Assembly (NCBI RefSeq): GCF_949987535.1
Contig: NC_080067.1
Coordinates: 32,516,039-32,580,038 of the forward strand
DNA from: Balaenoptera acutorostrata
Lineage: Eukaryota; Chordata; Mammalia; Artiodactyla; Balaenopteridae
Direction of reading: 5' to 3'
Length of the DNA: 64,000 nt
This document shows, piece by piece, positions 11,640-24,015 of this stretch. Each line of letters begins with the position of its first letter. The stretch's first letter is position 1. The notes below the pieces were generated by a model. That model was given only the letters and a program-made list of their open reading frames with translations. It was not told where the DNA came from and made no database searches. Position numbers and translations under genes: made by a program.

Positions 11640-12420
11640 GGAGAAAATATGGTTTCTACCTTCAAGGAGCTTAGAACCCAGCAGAGAAAACAGAAAATTA
11701 GTTAAAATAAACTTCAGTCAGTATTATGATAGGGTAGAAGATAGGCTGGAAGCAAAGTCATAGGAGGCCAAAGAGGAAGTCACCACCAGTTGAGACCCGA
11801 GGGGTGAGTTGGAGCCAGGTGAACAGGGAAGGAATCCTAGGTGAAGACCCAGAGGCAGAAGAGAGTTACAGGCATTCTAGGTACTGATAGAAGTTAAGTA
11901 TGGCTTAAGGGTAAAGATGAAGCGAGCTTTGGTAGAACCTGCTAGCTGTGTACCAAAATTCATTTTGTCTTCTTCCTGGTTATCCACCAACACTGTATTT
12001 CCTGGCTTCTCACCCTTGCATTTAGATGTGGTCACGTGACTCTTTCCCACCAATAGAATGGAGCAGAAATGATGTATATCAGTTCTGAGCCAAGGCCCAC
12101 TCCCTCTTTCCCTTTGTCAGCTAGATACAAAAAATACAAGTTCCTGGAGGAAGCAGAGTCCCATGTGGGAAGAAACTAGGTTCCTGAGACACAGGGGCAT
12201 GGCCTGCCAACAGGAACGCCTTTATGGACTATTATCTAAACAGAAATACACATCCATTGTGTTTGACCTACCTCAACTAACACAGGAACTAAATGGTGGG
12301 AGGCCTTGCAGGCCATGTTAAAGAGTTTGCTCTTTACCTTAAGGGCAATAGGGAACCACTGACACATTTTAAACTGGGAAGTGTCATGATCACAAGCCAG
12401 TTCTCTTCAATTAGCTCTAT
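11640..12420 (-). repeat. L2 LINE, antisense, split by another repeat
   Basis: The left arm (about 11640-11945) contains 'tctaccttcaaggagcttag' and 'aagacccagaggcagaag'. The right arm (about 12290-12420) contains 'ggaggccttgcaggccatgt' and 'cactgacacattttaaactg'. Both read as the reverse complement of L2 in the expected order, so they were probably one element before the middle piece inserted. Confidence 0.7.
11948..12290. repeat. Unclassified interspersed repeat inside L2
   Basis: This segment separates two collinear arms of the L2. It contains text common in old mammalian repeats, such as 'gtggtcacgtgactctttcc' and 'caccaatagaatggagcaga', but I cannot assign a family. Its position argues that it is a later insertion, perhaps LTR-like. 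Confidence 0.45.
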
Positions 12421-12544
12421 CTAATTGAAGTTGTTGTTTCTAATAATTTAGATAATTTCCCCCAGGTTTCTGCTCCTCTCCCATAATGAATAATATATGG
12501 CATGATTTATTCATATAATTTTAGTAAATACCAGTCTTGATACA

Positions 12545-12765
12545 GATAATCACAAATGTCAGGAGCTGGAAATGACATAATAGATTATTTTCTCAAAATC
12601 CCTTATTGCATAGAAAAAGAAGGACCGTAAAGGTGAGGTGTTTACCCAAGGTCACCTGGGGATGTTAAGAGCAGAGTAGAGATCAAGGGCTACAGCCAAG
12701 CTCTCTTGCTGTCAATCCAAGGCTCTTTCCATTGTGCCCGGCTGTGTTAAGTCTTTAGCTCCAGT
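12545..12765 (-). repeat. MIR-like SINE, antisense
   Basis: Contains 'gtgtttacccaaggtcacct' followed by 'agagcagagtagagatcaag' and 'ggctctttccattgtgcc', the antisense order of a MIR core. Diverged, so the subfamily is not assigned. Confidence 0.6.
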
Positions 12766-12769
12766 GTTT

Positions 12770-15740
12770 GCAACAGATTGGATTACTCTGGGGAAATGAA
12801 TTTAAGGGATTAACCATTGAAAAGCTTTAATTTTGGCAATAGTTTTGTTTTAAAATTTGTTATAAGTTTATTTAAAATTTGTTTTAAACTTTGGAATCAC
12901 TTTAAAATTTGGAGTCACTAATTTTAGAAATACAGAAATGCAATGAATTGTTTCTTCTACATTCGTTTAATTGATGTCTTATTGAACAGAAGTAAATGAA
13001 CTATTTTAAAACCTTACATCTTCTTGCAAGAAACATCTTCATCAGCTAAAGAGAATTATTTTGACTACAATTTTCTACCTTTGTTTCATAATTTTGGTCT
13101 TTATTATCTGAAACTCCCCATAAGCTTTTTCTCTGAACTCATTTTCTGGCCTTGAAAGGAATTGCCACAGTGCATAAGCCATTAGTAGAATATCTGATAA
13201 AACTGAATTGACTTAGATTGACATTTTGCTTATACTGTCGAATATTAAGAGATAAAGAGCACTATGTTGAGGAAGTTGCTTTTTAATTTTCCAGGGGTAA
13301 CTAAAAGCCCATGGCCACTGGTGGGGAAAGAGGATAGAAACATATCCATCAGCAAATATGAGTATAAGAGAGTTGTTGCATCTATCGAATAAAAATGAAG
13401 GAACATTAGAGTAACTGATAGAGCAGGAAATGAGAAACTATAATAAAGCACATAATAGCACATATTAAGAAAGTAGTACCCAACATGGACATTTTTCTGC
13501 ATTGATATAAACTTAGTGTCAATATAGATTCAAAGAATGGAAAATCATCTTAGTCACTAATGGCAAATTGGAAATTAGTGGAAGTAATATAAATCAAAAC
13601 TAGCCAATAGTACATTTGCAATTAGCTCTATATCCTCTAATCCTATAAAAGAGCATAATCCATCAGTACTTGTAAATAAAGAAATCTGTCTATAATAAGA
13701 TAAAGCACCAGTAAGGGTGGATCTTCCATCAATACACAGAAATCATTTAAAAATAAGCTTGAAATATCATGTGAATCTAGACTTTCAACATTTATGGCTT
13801 ATGATTATAAGTCCAAGAATAGGTTATAACCATCTATACTTTGGAAATGCTTTTACAAATGAATACTCATATTATATCAGGGATAGTAAATGAATATTGA
13901 TGATATGTGAGACAGCCAAATCTAACAAAACAGCAAACTGACTGGAAGTGGAGGTTGTGAGTACTGGGGGAAGAGATAAACCATCCAGAGTAGGTCCAAC
14001 TTTGGGCAGGAAACTTATCTGTGCTTCATTTTCCTTACTTTAAACTGGACATGATCAGAACCATCTTACAAGTTTTATCTGGGAATTAGGAATTTTACAC
14101 ACACACATATACACACACACACAGTGTCTGGCATTGTATCTGACACATACTAGGCATCTGAAGCAATATCTAAAGTAATAAAAATAGTTTTATTGCCATC
14201 ATTATTGTATTGATATTACTTTTATTATATTATTATGATGATGATCATTATTATCACATTAAGTTGGAAAAAGTGTCCAATGACTATATCAATACATTGT
14301 ATCTTTTAGAATGAATTGAGTGGTGAGTGATGATATGAATATTTAACTGAATGATCACTACTTAAAGAGAGATGAATTTTTCTAATATATACTATATATA
14401 TAATTACTTATAATTTCTAACTATATACATATATAATCATTACCGTTAGGTAGAAGAATACAAAGATTTTCATTCTTCTACTAGGATTAAAATAAATGAC
14501 ATTATGCTACAAAGTATGGTTACCAATTACTTGCTTATTTCATGAGAAACAGATAATTTGCCACAGCTGTTATCTGAAGTTTCAGCACCTTTTGTTAAAG
14601 CTGTATGAAAGTGCTCTTCATTTAACAACAATGAATAAAAGTGGTTAACTAAAAAAAGAAATGCTTCAAACGTATTATTTCATGGTGGCCCTGGAGAGCA
14701 CTGGACAGAAAGTTCAGGATAATCTATAAAAAGCAGGGTGAAGGGAAGGGGTGGTGAAAGGGGCTAAGGGGCTAGGGGGCCATGTGAATCCATGTGGAAA
14801 AATGATCAGTGCTGGAGAAGGTTAAATTCTCAGTCCCTGAAGTCTTGCCGTTGTGGCTACAGCCCAGCAAAGTTAATGAAAGAAAGGAGCACTGACAACT
14901 CCTGCTGCTTCGACAGGAGCTTACCACCTCATTACTGGCCAGATTCTTACAACCAAAAGAAAAGAATACTCCTGCCAAGGAAGAGTAAGAGCTGGAGTGA
15001 GAGAGTCATCCAAGCAAGGCATTGCTGATGTTGGACGAAGATCAAAGTAATAGCAAACAAAAGGAACTGGACAAGAAATAGCTGAGCCAAGAGCTATGAC
15101 CACAGACTAGACAACTATCCAAATCCTAGGCAAGAGAGATGGAGAGAACCCATTAAATCCCTTAGTCCTCCCTGCCGAACAGGAAAAAGTAAATGAAGTG
15201 ACACCATCTGCTCACTTTCCCAGAAGAGAGAGTTTCAACTTCTCATGGTTAGCAATGCAAACATTTTCAAAAGCATTACTCTAATTACAAATGATAAAAA
15301 ATGATTCCTAGAAGTAAAGACTTAACTCACGGTGTGCCTGACTAATGAACATTTTCTGCACATCCCACTGCACTTGGAGCTGACTTTGAAAGCCCTGGCT
15401 AGAGATGGTTTCTGAGGTTTTAAAATGATCCTCATAAATATAATAGGATTCATCACTTTTTCTCTCTATTTCTCTAAGCATATGATGCATGATCTTTTTT
15501 CTAAAGTACAGTATAAAATCACAGGGTCTTTCAGGACTAGAAAATGCAGTTTTTGTTGTTTTGTTGGTGTGTGTGGGTGGATTTGTGATTGCGTGTACAT
15601 GCCAAACTGAGGGAGGAAAGTACATATCAACTAAAGTTAAATGTTTAAACTTAAATTTATAATAACACTTCCCATGGAGATATATTTCATGTTATAGGTT
15701 TAAATTCCAGTATCATCTCTGTATAAGGAGTAAATTCATC
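12770..15740. other. Mostly unassigned sequence
   Basis: Contains a (CA)-rich tract (14098-14123), an ATT/GAT-rich tract (14216-14268) and a less AT-rich block at about 14690-15180 where short open frames (60-78 codons) overlap on both strands. None has a recognisable domain. Otherwise nothing identified. Confidence 0.4.
14098..14123. repeat. (CA)n microsatellite, imperfect
   Basis: cacacacaca runs interrupted by 'tata'. Short simple repeat. Confidence 0.75.
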
Positions 15741-15744
15741 ACTA

Positions 15745-16610
15745 CACCCCATTAAAAGTTGACAATACCAAGTGTTGGTAGGGAAGTGGAGCAACTGGAA
15801 CTCTCATACATTGCTGATGGGTGTAAATTTGGAAAGCTGTTTGGTAGTTTCTATCCAAGCTGAACATAAGCTTCCCCTATCTCCCAGCAATTACATAATT
15901 CAGGATATACACAACCAAAATACATATGTATGTGCATCAAAAGATGTGTTCTAGAAGTTTTTTAGCACCTTTAACCAACAGTAGATTGGATAAATAAGTT
16001 GCAGTATACTCTTACAGTAGAATATGCTACAGTGTGGGTTGGTAAACTATGGCCCATGGACCAAATCTGGCCACCATTTGATTTTGTAGATAAAGTTTTA
16101 TTAGAACACAGACACACCGATTCATTTACACATTTTCTATGTCTGCTCTTATACTATAACGTACTACAATGGTAGAATTGAGTAGTTGCAACAGAAACCA
16201 TATGGCCTAAAAAACATGAAATATTTATTGTATATACCTTTGATAGAAAAAGTCTGCTGACCTCTGCTTTCTAGCAATAAGAACAAAAGTACTATGGTTA
16301 TAGTTAACAACATGGATAAATCGCAAAAATAAAATATTGAGTGAAAACAGGCAGACACAATAAGAGACCTTACTGTTTGATTCCATTTGTATAATGTTCA
16401 AAAGCCGGCAAAATTAATCTAGGATGATAAATGTCAGAAAAATGGTTACTTTTGTGAGGGGATTAAGGACTAAAAGAGAACATGATGGAGATTTCTGGTT
16501 CCATCTCCATGTGGAAATGTTCATTTGTAAATGCACTTACATTTGTGAACTTTTCTATATATTTCAATGAAACTTTGCTTAAAAAAGTCAAAAATAGGTT
16601 AACCAAAAGT
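15745..16610 (+). repeat. L1M-type LINE 3' region, sense, interrupted
   Basis: Sense L1 landmarks run from 'ttgctgatgggtgtaaattt' and 'ggaaagctgtttggtagttt' at left to 'ttccatttgtataatgttca' and 'ggcaaaattaatctaggatg' at right. The junction pieces 'cagtagaatatgcta' and 'caataagaacaaaagtacta' are adjacent in L1 but are here separated by a DNA transposon (16031-16275). Diverged and coding-dead. Confidence 0.75.
16031..16275. mobile_element. Non-autonomous hAT-like DNA transposon nested in L1
   Basis: The left end 'gggttggtaaactatggccc' and the right end 'gtctgctgacctctg' form diverged terminal inverted repeats. The interior includes 'ttttattagaacacagacac' and 'agaattgagtagttgcaaca', familiar from a common mammalian hAT/Charlie-type element with no coding capacity. 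Host L1 sequence continues on both sides. The expected 8-bp duplication is degraded. Confidence 0.7.
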
Positions 16611-16754
16611 AAAAAATGGAGGCAATATTATGTTTGCTGATGATTAGTTAAGATATTTTCAAGATTTTACCTATCTCCCTATAGTCTTCTTTGTACAGAA
16701 GAGAGCAAATAAATGTTAAAGCTCATTAACGGGAAATGAAACCATGGACATTAT

Positions 16755-17410
16755 GGATACAGCATATTTTATTTTTTATTGAAGTATAGTTGATTTACAA
16801 TGTTGTATTAATTTCTGCTGTACAGCAAAGTGATTCAGTTATGCATATATACATTCTTTTTTTAATATTCTTTTCCACTATGGTTTATCACAGGATATTG
16901 AACATAGTTCCCTGTGCTATATAGTAGGACCTTGTTGTTTATCCATTCGATATATAATAGTTTGCATCTGCTAACCCCAAACTCCCATTCCATCCCTCCC
17001 CATCCCCCACTCTTCTTTGGCAACCACAAGTCTGTTCTTTATGCCTGTGAGCTTGTTTCTGTTTTGTAGATAAGTTCATTTGTGTCATATTTTAGATTCC
17101 ACATATAAGTGATATCATACGGTATTTGTCTTTCCCTTTCTGACTTACTTCACTTATTATAAGAATCTCTAGATCCATCCATGTTGCTGCAGATGGCATT
17201 ATTTCACTCTTTTTTTATGATTAATATTCCATTGTATATATGTACCATATCTTCTTTAGCCATTCATCTGTCGATAGACATTTAGGTTGCTTCCATGCCT
17301 TGGCTATTGTGAATAGTGCTGCTGTGAACATAGGGGTACATGTATCTTTTTGAATTATAGCTTTGTCTGGTTATATGCCCAGGAGTGGGATTAGGATACA
17401 GCATATTTTA
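16755..17410 (-). mobile_element. 5'-truncated L1 3' end, antisense, perfect 17-bp TSD
   Basis: The body (16772-17393, 622 bp) starts 'ttttttattgaagtatagtt' and runs through 'acagcaaagtgattcagtta', 'ttgaacatagttccctgtgc' and 'ttaatattccattgtatata', all antisense L1 3' UTR. The direct repeats ggatacagcatatttta at 16755-16771 and 17394-17410 are identical. It has no coding capacity. The intact duplication argues for a fairly young insertion, though the poly-A is short. Confidence 0.93.
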
Positions 17411-18490
17411 AAGTTGAGAGTCACGAAAATGAAAATGAACACATTATCATGAGTAGCAATTTACCTCTATACAATCAAAGATATATATATGCTACTTTTG
17501 CCTACTCATAATTCTTGAGGGTTTCTACTTATTTTCCAAACAACATACAAAATCACCCTCTAAAGTGTCCAATCACTGCATTTCTAGAAGAAACCCTCAA
17601 ACAGCAACAACACAAAACCATGTTGTTTTGAGGTTGTTCTTTGATATTTCCACCTCCATTAAGTTATTTAGAATATTTAGAGTTGTTTAGAATTTTTTTT
17701 CTTTTTCAGACTTAATTAAAAGAAACCATTACATTTATTAATACCAATTTCCCCTTTTACTTTTCACATGGACTAAGTGAGTAGAGCTGTAACTGAGTAC
17801 ATGGACGCTTCTAATTTGTATTATGGCATATGAAATTGAAAGACTACCTAGGATTACTTTTTTAAAATTATGATATAACCCAGATATGATTAATAATGAT
17901 AGTTTAGAAAATTAATAATATATTTTGGAAATCCATTAGAGATGGCTTAAATTTAAGCTCTTTTGCCCTCACTCCTTTTTCATCTTTATCATTAATTTTT
18001 AATATTACTAAGAAATGTCACTTAAAACATAGTTTAATAAACTAGAAACCTTTTGGGGGGATAAAGAAATCAAAGGATAAATGCTTCCTTTATCAGTTCT
18101 ATTTTTAAAGAGAATGTTATATCAGAAAAGCAGTTCTCAGCTGCAGAACTATCCTGATTTTCTGAGATTCAGTTGGTTTTGGTTTGTTTCTATTTTTTAA
18201 TGTATGTGGACTATTAATGTGATTCCTACATATAAAATATTAAAATTTAAAAGTGATTTATTCAATGTTCTAAACCTTTGAAAATCCATGATTTCTTCCA
18301 AAAGAAGGTATTCTGATGGTTAGATAATACCTATAAATTGTTTAATAAATTAATAACAAATCAGGAACAAAATCAAGTGATTACCTAATTTGTGTGGTGG
18401 TGGGGAGAGTACCTAAATTTATGGCTAGAAAAATGCAGTTTAGCTGTAAAACCGTATTTCCTTCTGTAACACGATCAGAATAAGAAAAGC
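17411..18490. other. Unassigned AT-rich sequence
   Basis: Nothing recognised: no open frame, repeat or RNA gene. Confidence 0.4.
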
Positions 18491-18496
18491 ATGCAG

Positions 18497-18500
<4 letters not shown>

Positions 18501-18526
<26 letters not shown>
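18501..18526. repeat. (CA)n microsatellite
   Basis: An uninterrupted run of about 12 CA units, preceded by 'gcaggcgc'. A likely length-polymorphic microsatellite. Confidence 0.9.
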
Positions 18527-18532
<6 letters not shown>

Positions 18533-18669
18533 GCAGATGTTCAAACACAGACAACTTCTGAATGTCTAGATTATGAACATTGCAGGTTAACCATTTTTTT
18601 TAATCCATCTACAATAGGACTCACACTTTTTAAATTGAAACCTGAGTCTTTCATAAATTGTTATCTTTG

Positions 18670-18805
18670 GCTTCTCTAACTATAAGCTCCATGAAGGTAG
18701 AGATATGTGTGTTTGCTCAATATTATTTTTCCAAGGGTGGTATAGTACCTGAAACATAGCAGGAAGTCAATGAATATTTACTGCATGAAAATAAATTAAT
18801 TAATT
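18670..18805 (+). repeat. L2 LINE 3' end, sense
   Basis: 'ctataagctccatgaaggta' followed by 'tagtacctgaaacatagcag' and 'caatgaatatttactgcatg' is the standard order of an L2 3' terminus. Ends in an AT-rich tail. Confidence 0.75.
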
Positions 18806-19139
18806 AAAGAAGGCAGGCAAAATGAACCCCAAATAACAGCAACAGAGCCATCAGATAAGAGAAACTTCAAAAAATATATAATCTATTAAGTAAGATGTGA
18901 AACACACAGTCAAGGGCAGGAAAAAGGGGCATTTTGGGGTTGTGGAAACCCTTGTTTATTCATATCAAACCATGAATCAAATTCAATTAATAACAGTTAA
19001 TTAAGACAAATATTAGGGGCTATTTCAGGATGATAAGGTTAAAAGTGATAAATGTTCTTTTTATTTTTAGGTGTTTTTCAAATATTCTACAGCAAGGTTT
19101 ATTATTTTATACTCAGAAAAAATGTGACATGAAAGAAAT

Positions 19140-19445
19140 TAGAACACTTATTTCAACAAATATATACTTATTACTGTCTAGTATGCTAGGCCTTGTTCAG
19201 GTATCTACATGTAGATATATTAAAAAAAACAAAAGTCCCTACCATTCAGAGTTCACACTTATGGGGAAGACAGACATGAAGATGTACCATTATAATCACT
19301 ATAATGAGTATTGCAATATGTGTATTTATTAAACACTAGAAAGAACACAATCAACTATGTGTGTGTGTGTACTAGGGCAGAGAGGCCTGAGAAGTTTCAT
19401 GGAGTAGGTGACCTATAAACTGTTCCCTTCAAGGTAACATCTAAA
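19140..19445 (-). repeat. L2 LINE 3' end, antisense
   Basis: 'caacaaatatatacttatta' then 'tagtatgctaggccttgttc', 'agtccctaccattcagagtt' and 'ggggaagacagacatgaa' give the reversed L2 3' end. The 100-codon open frame at 19030-19332 overlaps this repeat and is not a gene. Confidence 0.65.
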
Positions 19446-20028
19446 GGAATTATTAAATGAACCATTATTTTTAGTAATAATGATCTTAACCCACTCCATT
19501 ACATTTTTATTAAAATTATAACATCTTGAGAAAACAACCTGATCAATAAGCTAACCATTTACAATTTAAGTAACAATCACCAACATGAAGAGAGGAAAGG
19601 AATAAGTGATGGGAAATATTTGTAGATGAAGAAGAAAAGGGAGTTTTCCTTTTTTCAGGTCATGTCAAAATTAATTGAAGATGAATGAGTTTTTATGTCA
19701 GTAGTTCTAAGATTTTTGTTATTTTGGAAAATGATAAAAGTTTTTTTTTTCTTAGTGATCAATCCTATGACAGAACAATCTGATGATCCCATAAATTTAC
19801 CAGATCATATGAAACTAAGGTAAATGTTGTATTTATTTTTTTTAAAGCAAAACAAAAACAGACAAAAAAAAAAAAAAGAGGTAGAAAGAGACCTGGGAAA
19901 TGAAGACCACCATGTTTCCTATTACATGTCCTGCTTTTGTATATTCATTTTTTAAATCCCTCAATGGAGGATTAGTAAAGAGTATTTTCTCCTTCCTCTT
20001 CTGGAAGCCTGAAATCACTGGGATCTTT

Positions 20029-20045
20029 ACACACACACACACACA
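20029..20045. repeat. (CA)n tract, short
   Basis: About eight CA units. Confidence 0.7.
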
Positions 20046-22020
20046 AGATTGACTGTGAGAGGAATAAAAGCATCAGCCTTTTGAAGCCAAAACTGTAGTC
20101 ATATCAATGCCTCACCCCATATGAAATGCAAACATTTTAAATATAGTCGGCCTGCTGGAGGGACCTTTTTGAACATTTAACTGATCAATGAATTAAATAA
20201 CATCTGATTTCAGGCAGTAACTTTTCTACCTTTTTAGTTGCTTCAATTGGAAAAGCTTTGTGTTAAGGGTGATTTTTATTATCATTTTCTGAGTTTTGTG
20301 GAGGTTCCAAACAGTGAAACAAATGTAATAGAATGGCATCTTTGTTGCTCAACTGATTAAAAATAATGTTTAAAATGTATTTATTATATAAAAGCTGACC
20401 CTATCCAATATAAAAAAGCCACCTAGTCATCTTGCCCAAGGAATCAATTACTGATGAATATCGGGACTTAACTCTCAGCACATCTTGAAGGATGAAAGTT
20501 AATAAGCCATGAATTGGAGCTTTGCTCTTCACAAGCCTGGAGCTGAGAGTGAAAGATCTTCAATGATAATAAGTGTTTTGGAAGGCTTACCTTTTCTAGG
20601 TTTATTTGGAAGATATTAGGCACCTATCTTATAATTGCATATTCTTTACATTCAGTGTGCCCTCAGCTGGGGCTGGCAATGGTCATTTTCTAGGTATTAA
20701 TGCACTTTAGCAGGTGGACTTGGGACAGAGTACACCATGTGCAGATGCAGTATATGTTAACTAAATCTTGAAAGCAGGTATGTTCTATACATTTCATCCA
20801 AACAAGATGTATATATTGTTAGATATTTTAGAGAAATTTTTGAAATTATTTTTCCATACTAACAAAGGAGGTTAGACTTAAGGATAGTGTGAGAGAAGAG
20901 GTTTTTAAGGGGGTATGAACTACATAATTATATACTCATTCGATAGAAGAAAACAATCTAAATAAAATAGTACAAGATACATACGTTCTCTACCCATCAT
21001 AATGATAAAAGGTAGTGTAATAAAGAAATTTGGGGTCATTCTTTGAAATGCAGGTATAAATTAATCTGGCCTATCAGCTATACTACCAAAATGATTTGTA
21101 TTGGGACCTTATGTGAGTTTCAGATGAACAGTATTTCCCCATTCCGCTGCTGAAAACAGATTTTCCAAGATGCATTTAATGTTCTGAATCCCACTGAAGA
21201 ATGCTTCCATCAGCCTGCTACAGAGGAAAAGTCTACCATGAACTCTTTCTTATTTTAGTTGCCTATCAGGAGGAGATCACTAGGCTTGTAGTCTTCAGAA
21301 TTTCATGAAGAACAGATGCTTCTGTTATCTAATACAATATTACCCTAGTTCCCTCCCTCACCCTTGGAAGAATGAACCAGAGACCTGGATACAATTAAAC
21401 ATCTTAAAATGCATCTTAGAAAATCAAGGTTTCAAGTTAACTAGGTTTGGAAATATCTGCCATATCTTTTCAGACTGGATTGAAAAATCAACATTCATCA
21501 AGATTGAAAATGGAAGATTTAGGAGCAAAGTATTAAGACCTGTGCCAGAATTGTAGTTTCTTTTAAAGGGAAAATGAATTAGCTGTCATACCCCAGATGG
21601 ATGAACATAAGGCAAACTAATTTCCAGGCAATGAGCAAGTCTTGAGGGAAGGCCCTCTCCCACCCTGTCCCATGTATCAAGAGAAGTTTCTTTCCAGCTC
21701 TACACTCTACAGGGGCTTCACCTGCCTCCCACCATCCCCCTCTACTAGGCTCCATCAGTTCAAAGGGGAATTCAAAAAGACATTATAAGGTATGATCATC
21801 TATTAGCTATTCCAGATTTCTAGTTCTCTTTAATTTTATCACATATGCACGTAATTTTAAACATTATGTGTTGTAGATTTTTTTAATGTCAACTACAGAG
21901 TCAATTTTTTTTAGTGCTGACTTAGAATAGTATTTCATTGTACTCATAATTGTAGCCATAATCATGACATACAGCTTCTTACTCTAATTTTTTTGACCCA
22001 ACCTCTTGGCTTCATAATCT
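20046..22020. other. Unassigned sequence
   Basis: No convincing gene or repeat. The 83-codon frame at 21305-21556 (plus) has no recognisable domain and no adjacent repeat signature. I do not call it a gene. Confidence 0.4.
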
Positions 22021-22024
22021 CAGG

Positions 22025-22640
22025 TTCCATTTATAATGTACCTACTCTATGTCAGATGTGGGGGTAGACAGTGAGAAGGTGGGTTGTGCTGTCATGGTGC
22101 TTCTATTCCAGAGTAGAAGGCAGGCACAAAGTGAATGGATAAAGAAAGATCTAGTGATACAAGCTATGAAGGCAACAAAACTGGGTGATGCTGTTCTTTG
22201 TAGAGAGCAGTTCGGCTGGATCATCAGAAAGAACCCTCTGGAATGCAGAAATTAGGTAATTTCTGAATGACGATGAGGAGGCAGTCATGGCTGATGGGCT
22301 AAGATAGGGCCAACCAGAAGGAAGATCATGAAGAAACCCTGAGTCAGCTCCATGCTTGGTATGTCCTAGGGATAGACAGGTAGCCAGTGAGGGCAGAGAG
22401 CACAGGAGAGCTTGGTATGAGGTGAAATCAGAGAGATAGGAAGATCACAGCAAGATTATGCAGGGCTTTTTAGTTCTGAAATTCAAAGTGTGATGGAGAA
22501 GATGCTGATAGATCCTACGCTAGAGTGTAATGTGATCTAACTTGTCTCCCTGACCGCATGTGTGGAATGGATTGTAAAAGGAGCCAGGCATGGAAGGTGA
22601 AGGCAATTCAGAGGCTAGGTGGCCAATACTGGAGACTTGT
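22025..22640 (-). repeat. L2 LINE, antisense
   Basis: 'ataatgtacctactctatgt' followed by 'tgtcatggtgcttctattcc', 'gatgaggaggcagtcatgg', 'gcagggctttttagttctga' and a segment around 22530-22610 ('gtgtggaatggattgtaaaa') matches L2 read backwards over several hundred bases. Open frames over it (60-68 codons on both strands) are spurious. Confidence 0.65.
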
Positions 22641-23820
22641 ATTAAGGGCACTAGTCACAATGGATGGGGAGCATCCTAGATGGAAAGCCAGTATTACTTA
22701 CTAACCAACAGGATGTAGAAGCTGAGGTGCCTCAAGACTTCAGAGACCCTTATGTAATAACTACTTTAAGAAGTGCAATGATGACATTTATGCACTCAAC
22801 CTTCTATGTACATACTTTCCGTACTTCTCTAACCCCAGACAAAAGGTAATAAAGGTTAAAATTGTGTTTGCAAGGATTGAAACAAAGGAAAAATATGAAC
22901 ATTCTAATTACATGGACATCTTGTCAATTTATGGTGGGAAATTGTGTTTTGGTGTCTGGGCACCACCTCAGGAAAGACAAGAGGATCTGATTAGTAAAAA
23001 CAGAGAACAGGATATTTAAATGAAGGGAACAAAAATCTTCCATTTTCAAGATATAAAGTAGTAAGATAATTAAGCTGGAGAATAGAAGATTTATTTGAAG
23101 CACATATGTTCAAACCAATCTCAAGAAATAATCAATAAAAACACAAACAAGGTTAATGGCGATGGCTAACTTTAACAACAGTGATAGAGCACCCCAGGAA
23201 TTTCAACGATCTAGGATAAACAAAAACCACGAAGATACATTTTTCTTTATAAGCATAATTTTTTTCAAGATTGCTTCTTAAATAATGGCTTACCTGAAAA
23301 GAAGGGAGAAGGGGATTAGCAATTTAAATGTGGATGGGCATAGACCACTGGGGGTGGTGGGGTAGAAAAGAGAGAGAACTGGGGAAAGAAAGTCTCCCTC
23401 ACAGGTTCACTCCATCTCTTGGCTCTAGAATTAAAGGGGGAAATTGTTTAGAAAGCTGATATGAATATCTCTTCAGTCTTTTTTTACTAATACCTCAGTA
23501 AGATGACTAAATTCTTTAGTAGGTTGACTCACTTTTTCCTTAACTTTAAAAACTACTAGAAATTATTCATTCAGGAACATTTTTATTAAAACCTCCATAG
23601 ATCTCAGAAAGCCTTGCCTCTTTTTTGATGTGTCTATTGGGACGATGGTGGTAAAGAAGGAGAGAGAAAAGATTATAAAACAACAAGGAAGTACACAGGA
23701 TCTGCATCTTTTTCCTTGGGAAATGATGTTTTTAATTCAGTGGTTTGTAAATTTTTATTTTTCTTCTTGTAGTAGTAGTATAAAATATTAAGAAGTATTA
23801 ATTTTTTTAAAATTAATAGC
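22641..23820. other. Unassigned sequence
   Basis: Nothing recognised with confidence. A 61-codon open frame at 22664-22849 has no identifiable domain. Confidence 0.4.
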
Positions 23821-23823
23821 TAC

Positions 23824-23824
23824 T

Positions 23825-23867
<43 letters not shown>

Positions 23868-24015
23868 TAGCTGTGTTGGCTCTTCATTTCGTGCGAGGGC
23901 TTTCTCTAGTTGCGGCAAGCGGGGGCCACTCTTCATCGTGGTGCAGGGGCCACTCTTCATCGCAGTGCGCGGGCCTCTCACTATCGCGGCCCCTCCCGTT
24001 GCAGGGCACAGGCTC
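23824..24015 (-). mobile_element. CHR-2-type SINE, antisense, truncated and rearranged
   Basis: A (ttta)n run at 23824-23870 corresponds to the SINE tail read backwards, followed by 'gctgtgttggctcttcattt', 'cgagggctttctctagttgc' and 'gcgggcctctcactatcgcg'. The segment 'ggggccactcttcatcg' occurs twice in a row, and the tRNA-like head seen in the other copies is missing. No flanking duplication is evident, which suggests deletion or rearrangement after insertion. Confidence 0.85.

Noticed and set aside
18501..20045. CA repeats considered as a repeat array of the CRISPR type
   Set aside because: They are dinucleotide microsatellites with no spacers, and the genome is mammalian.
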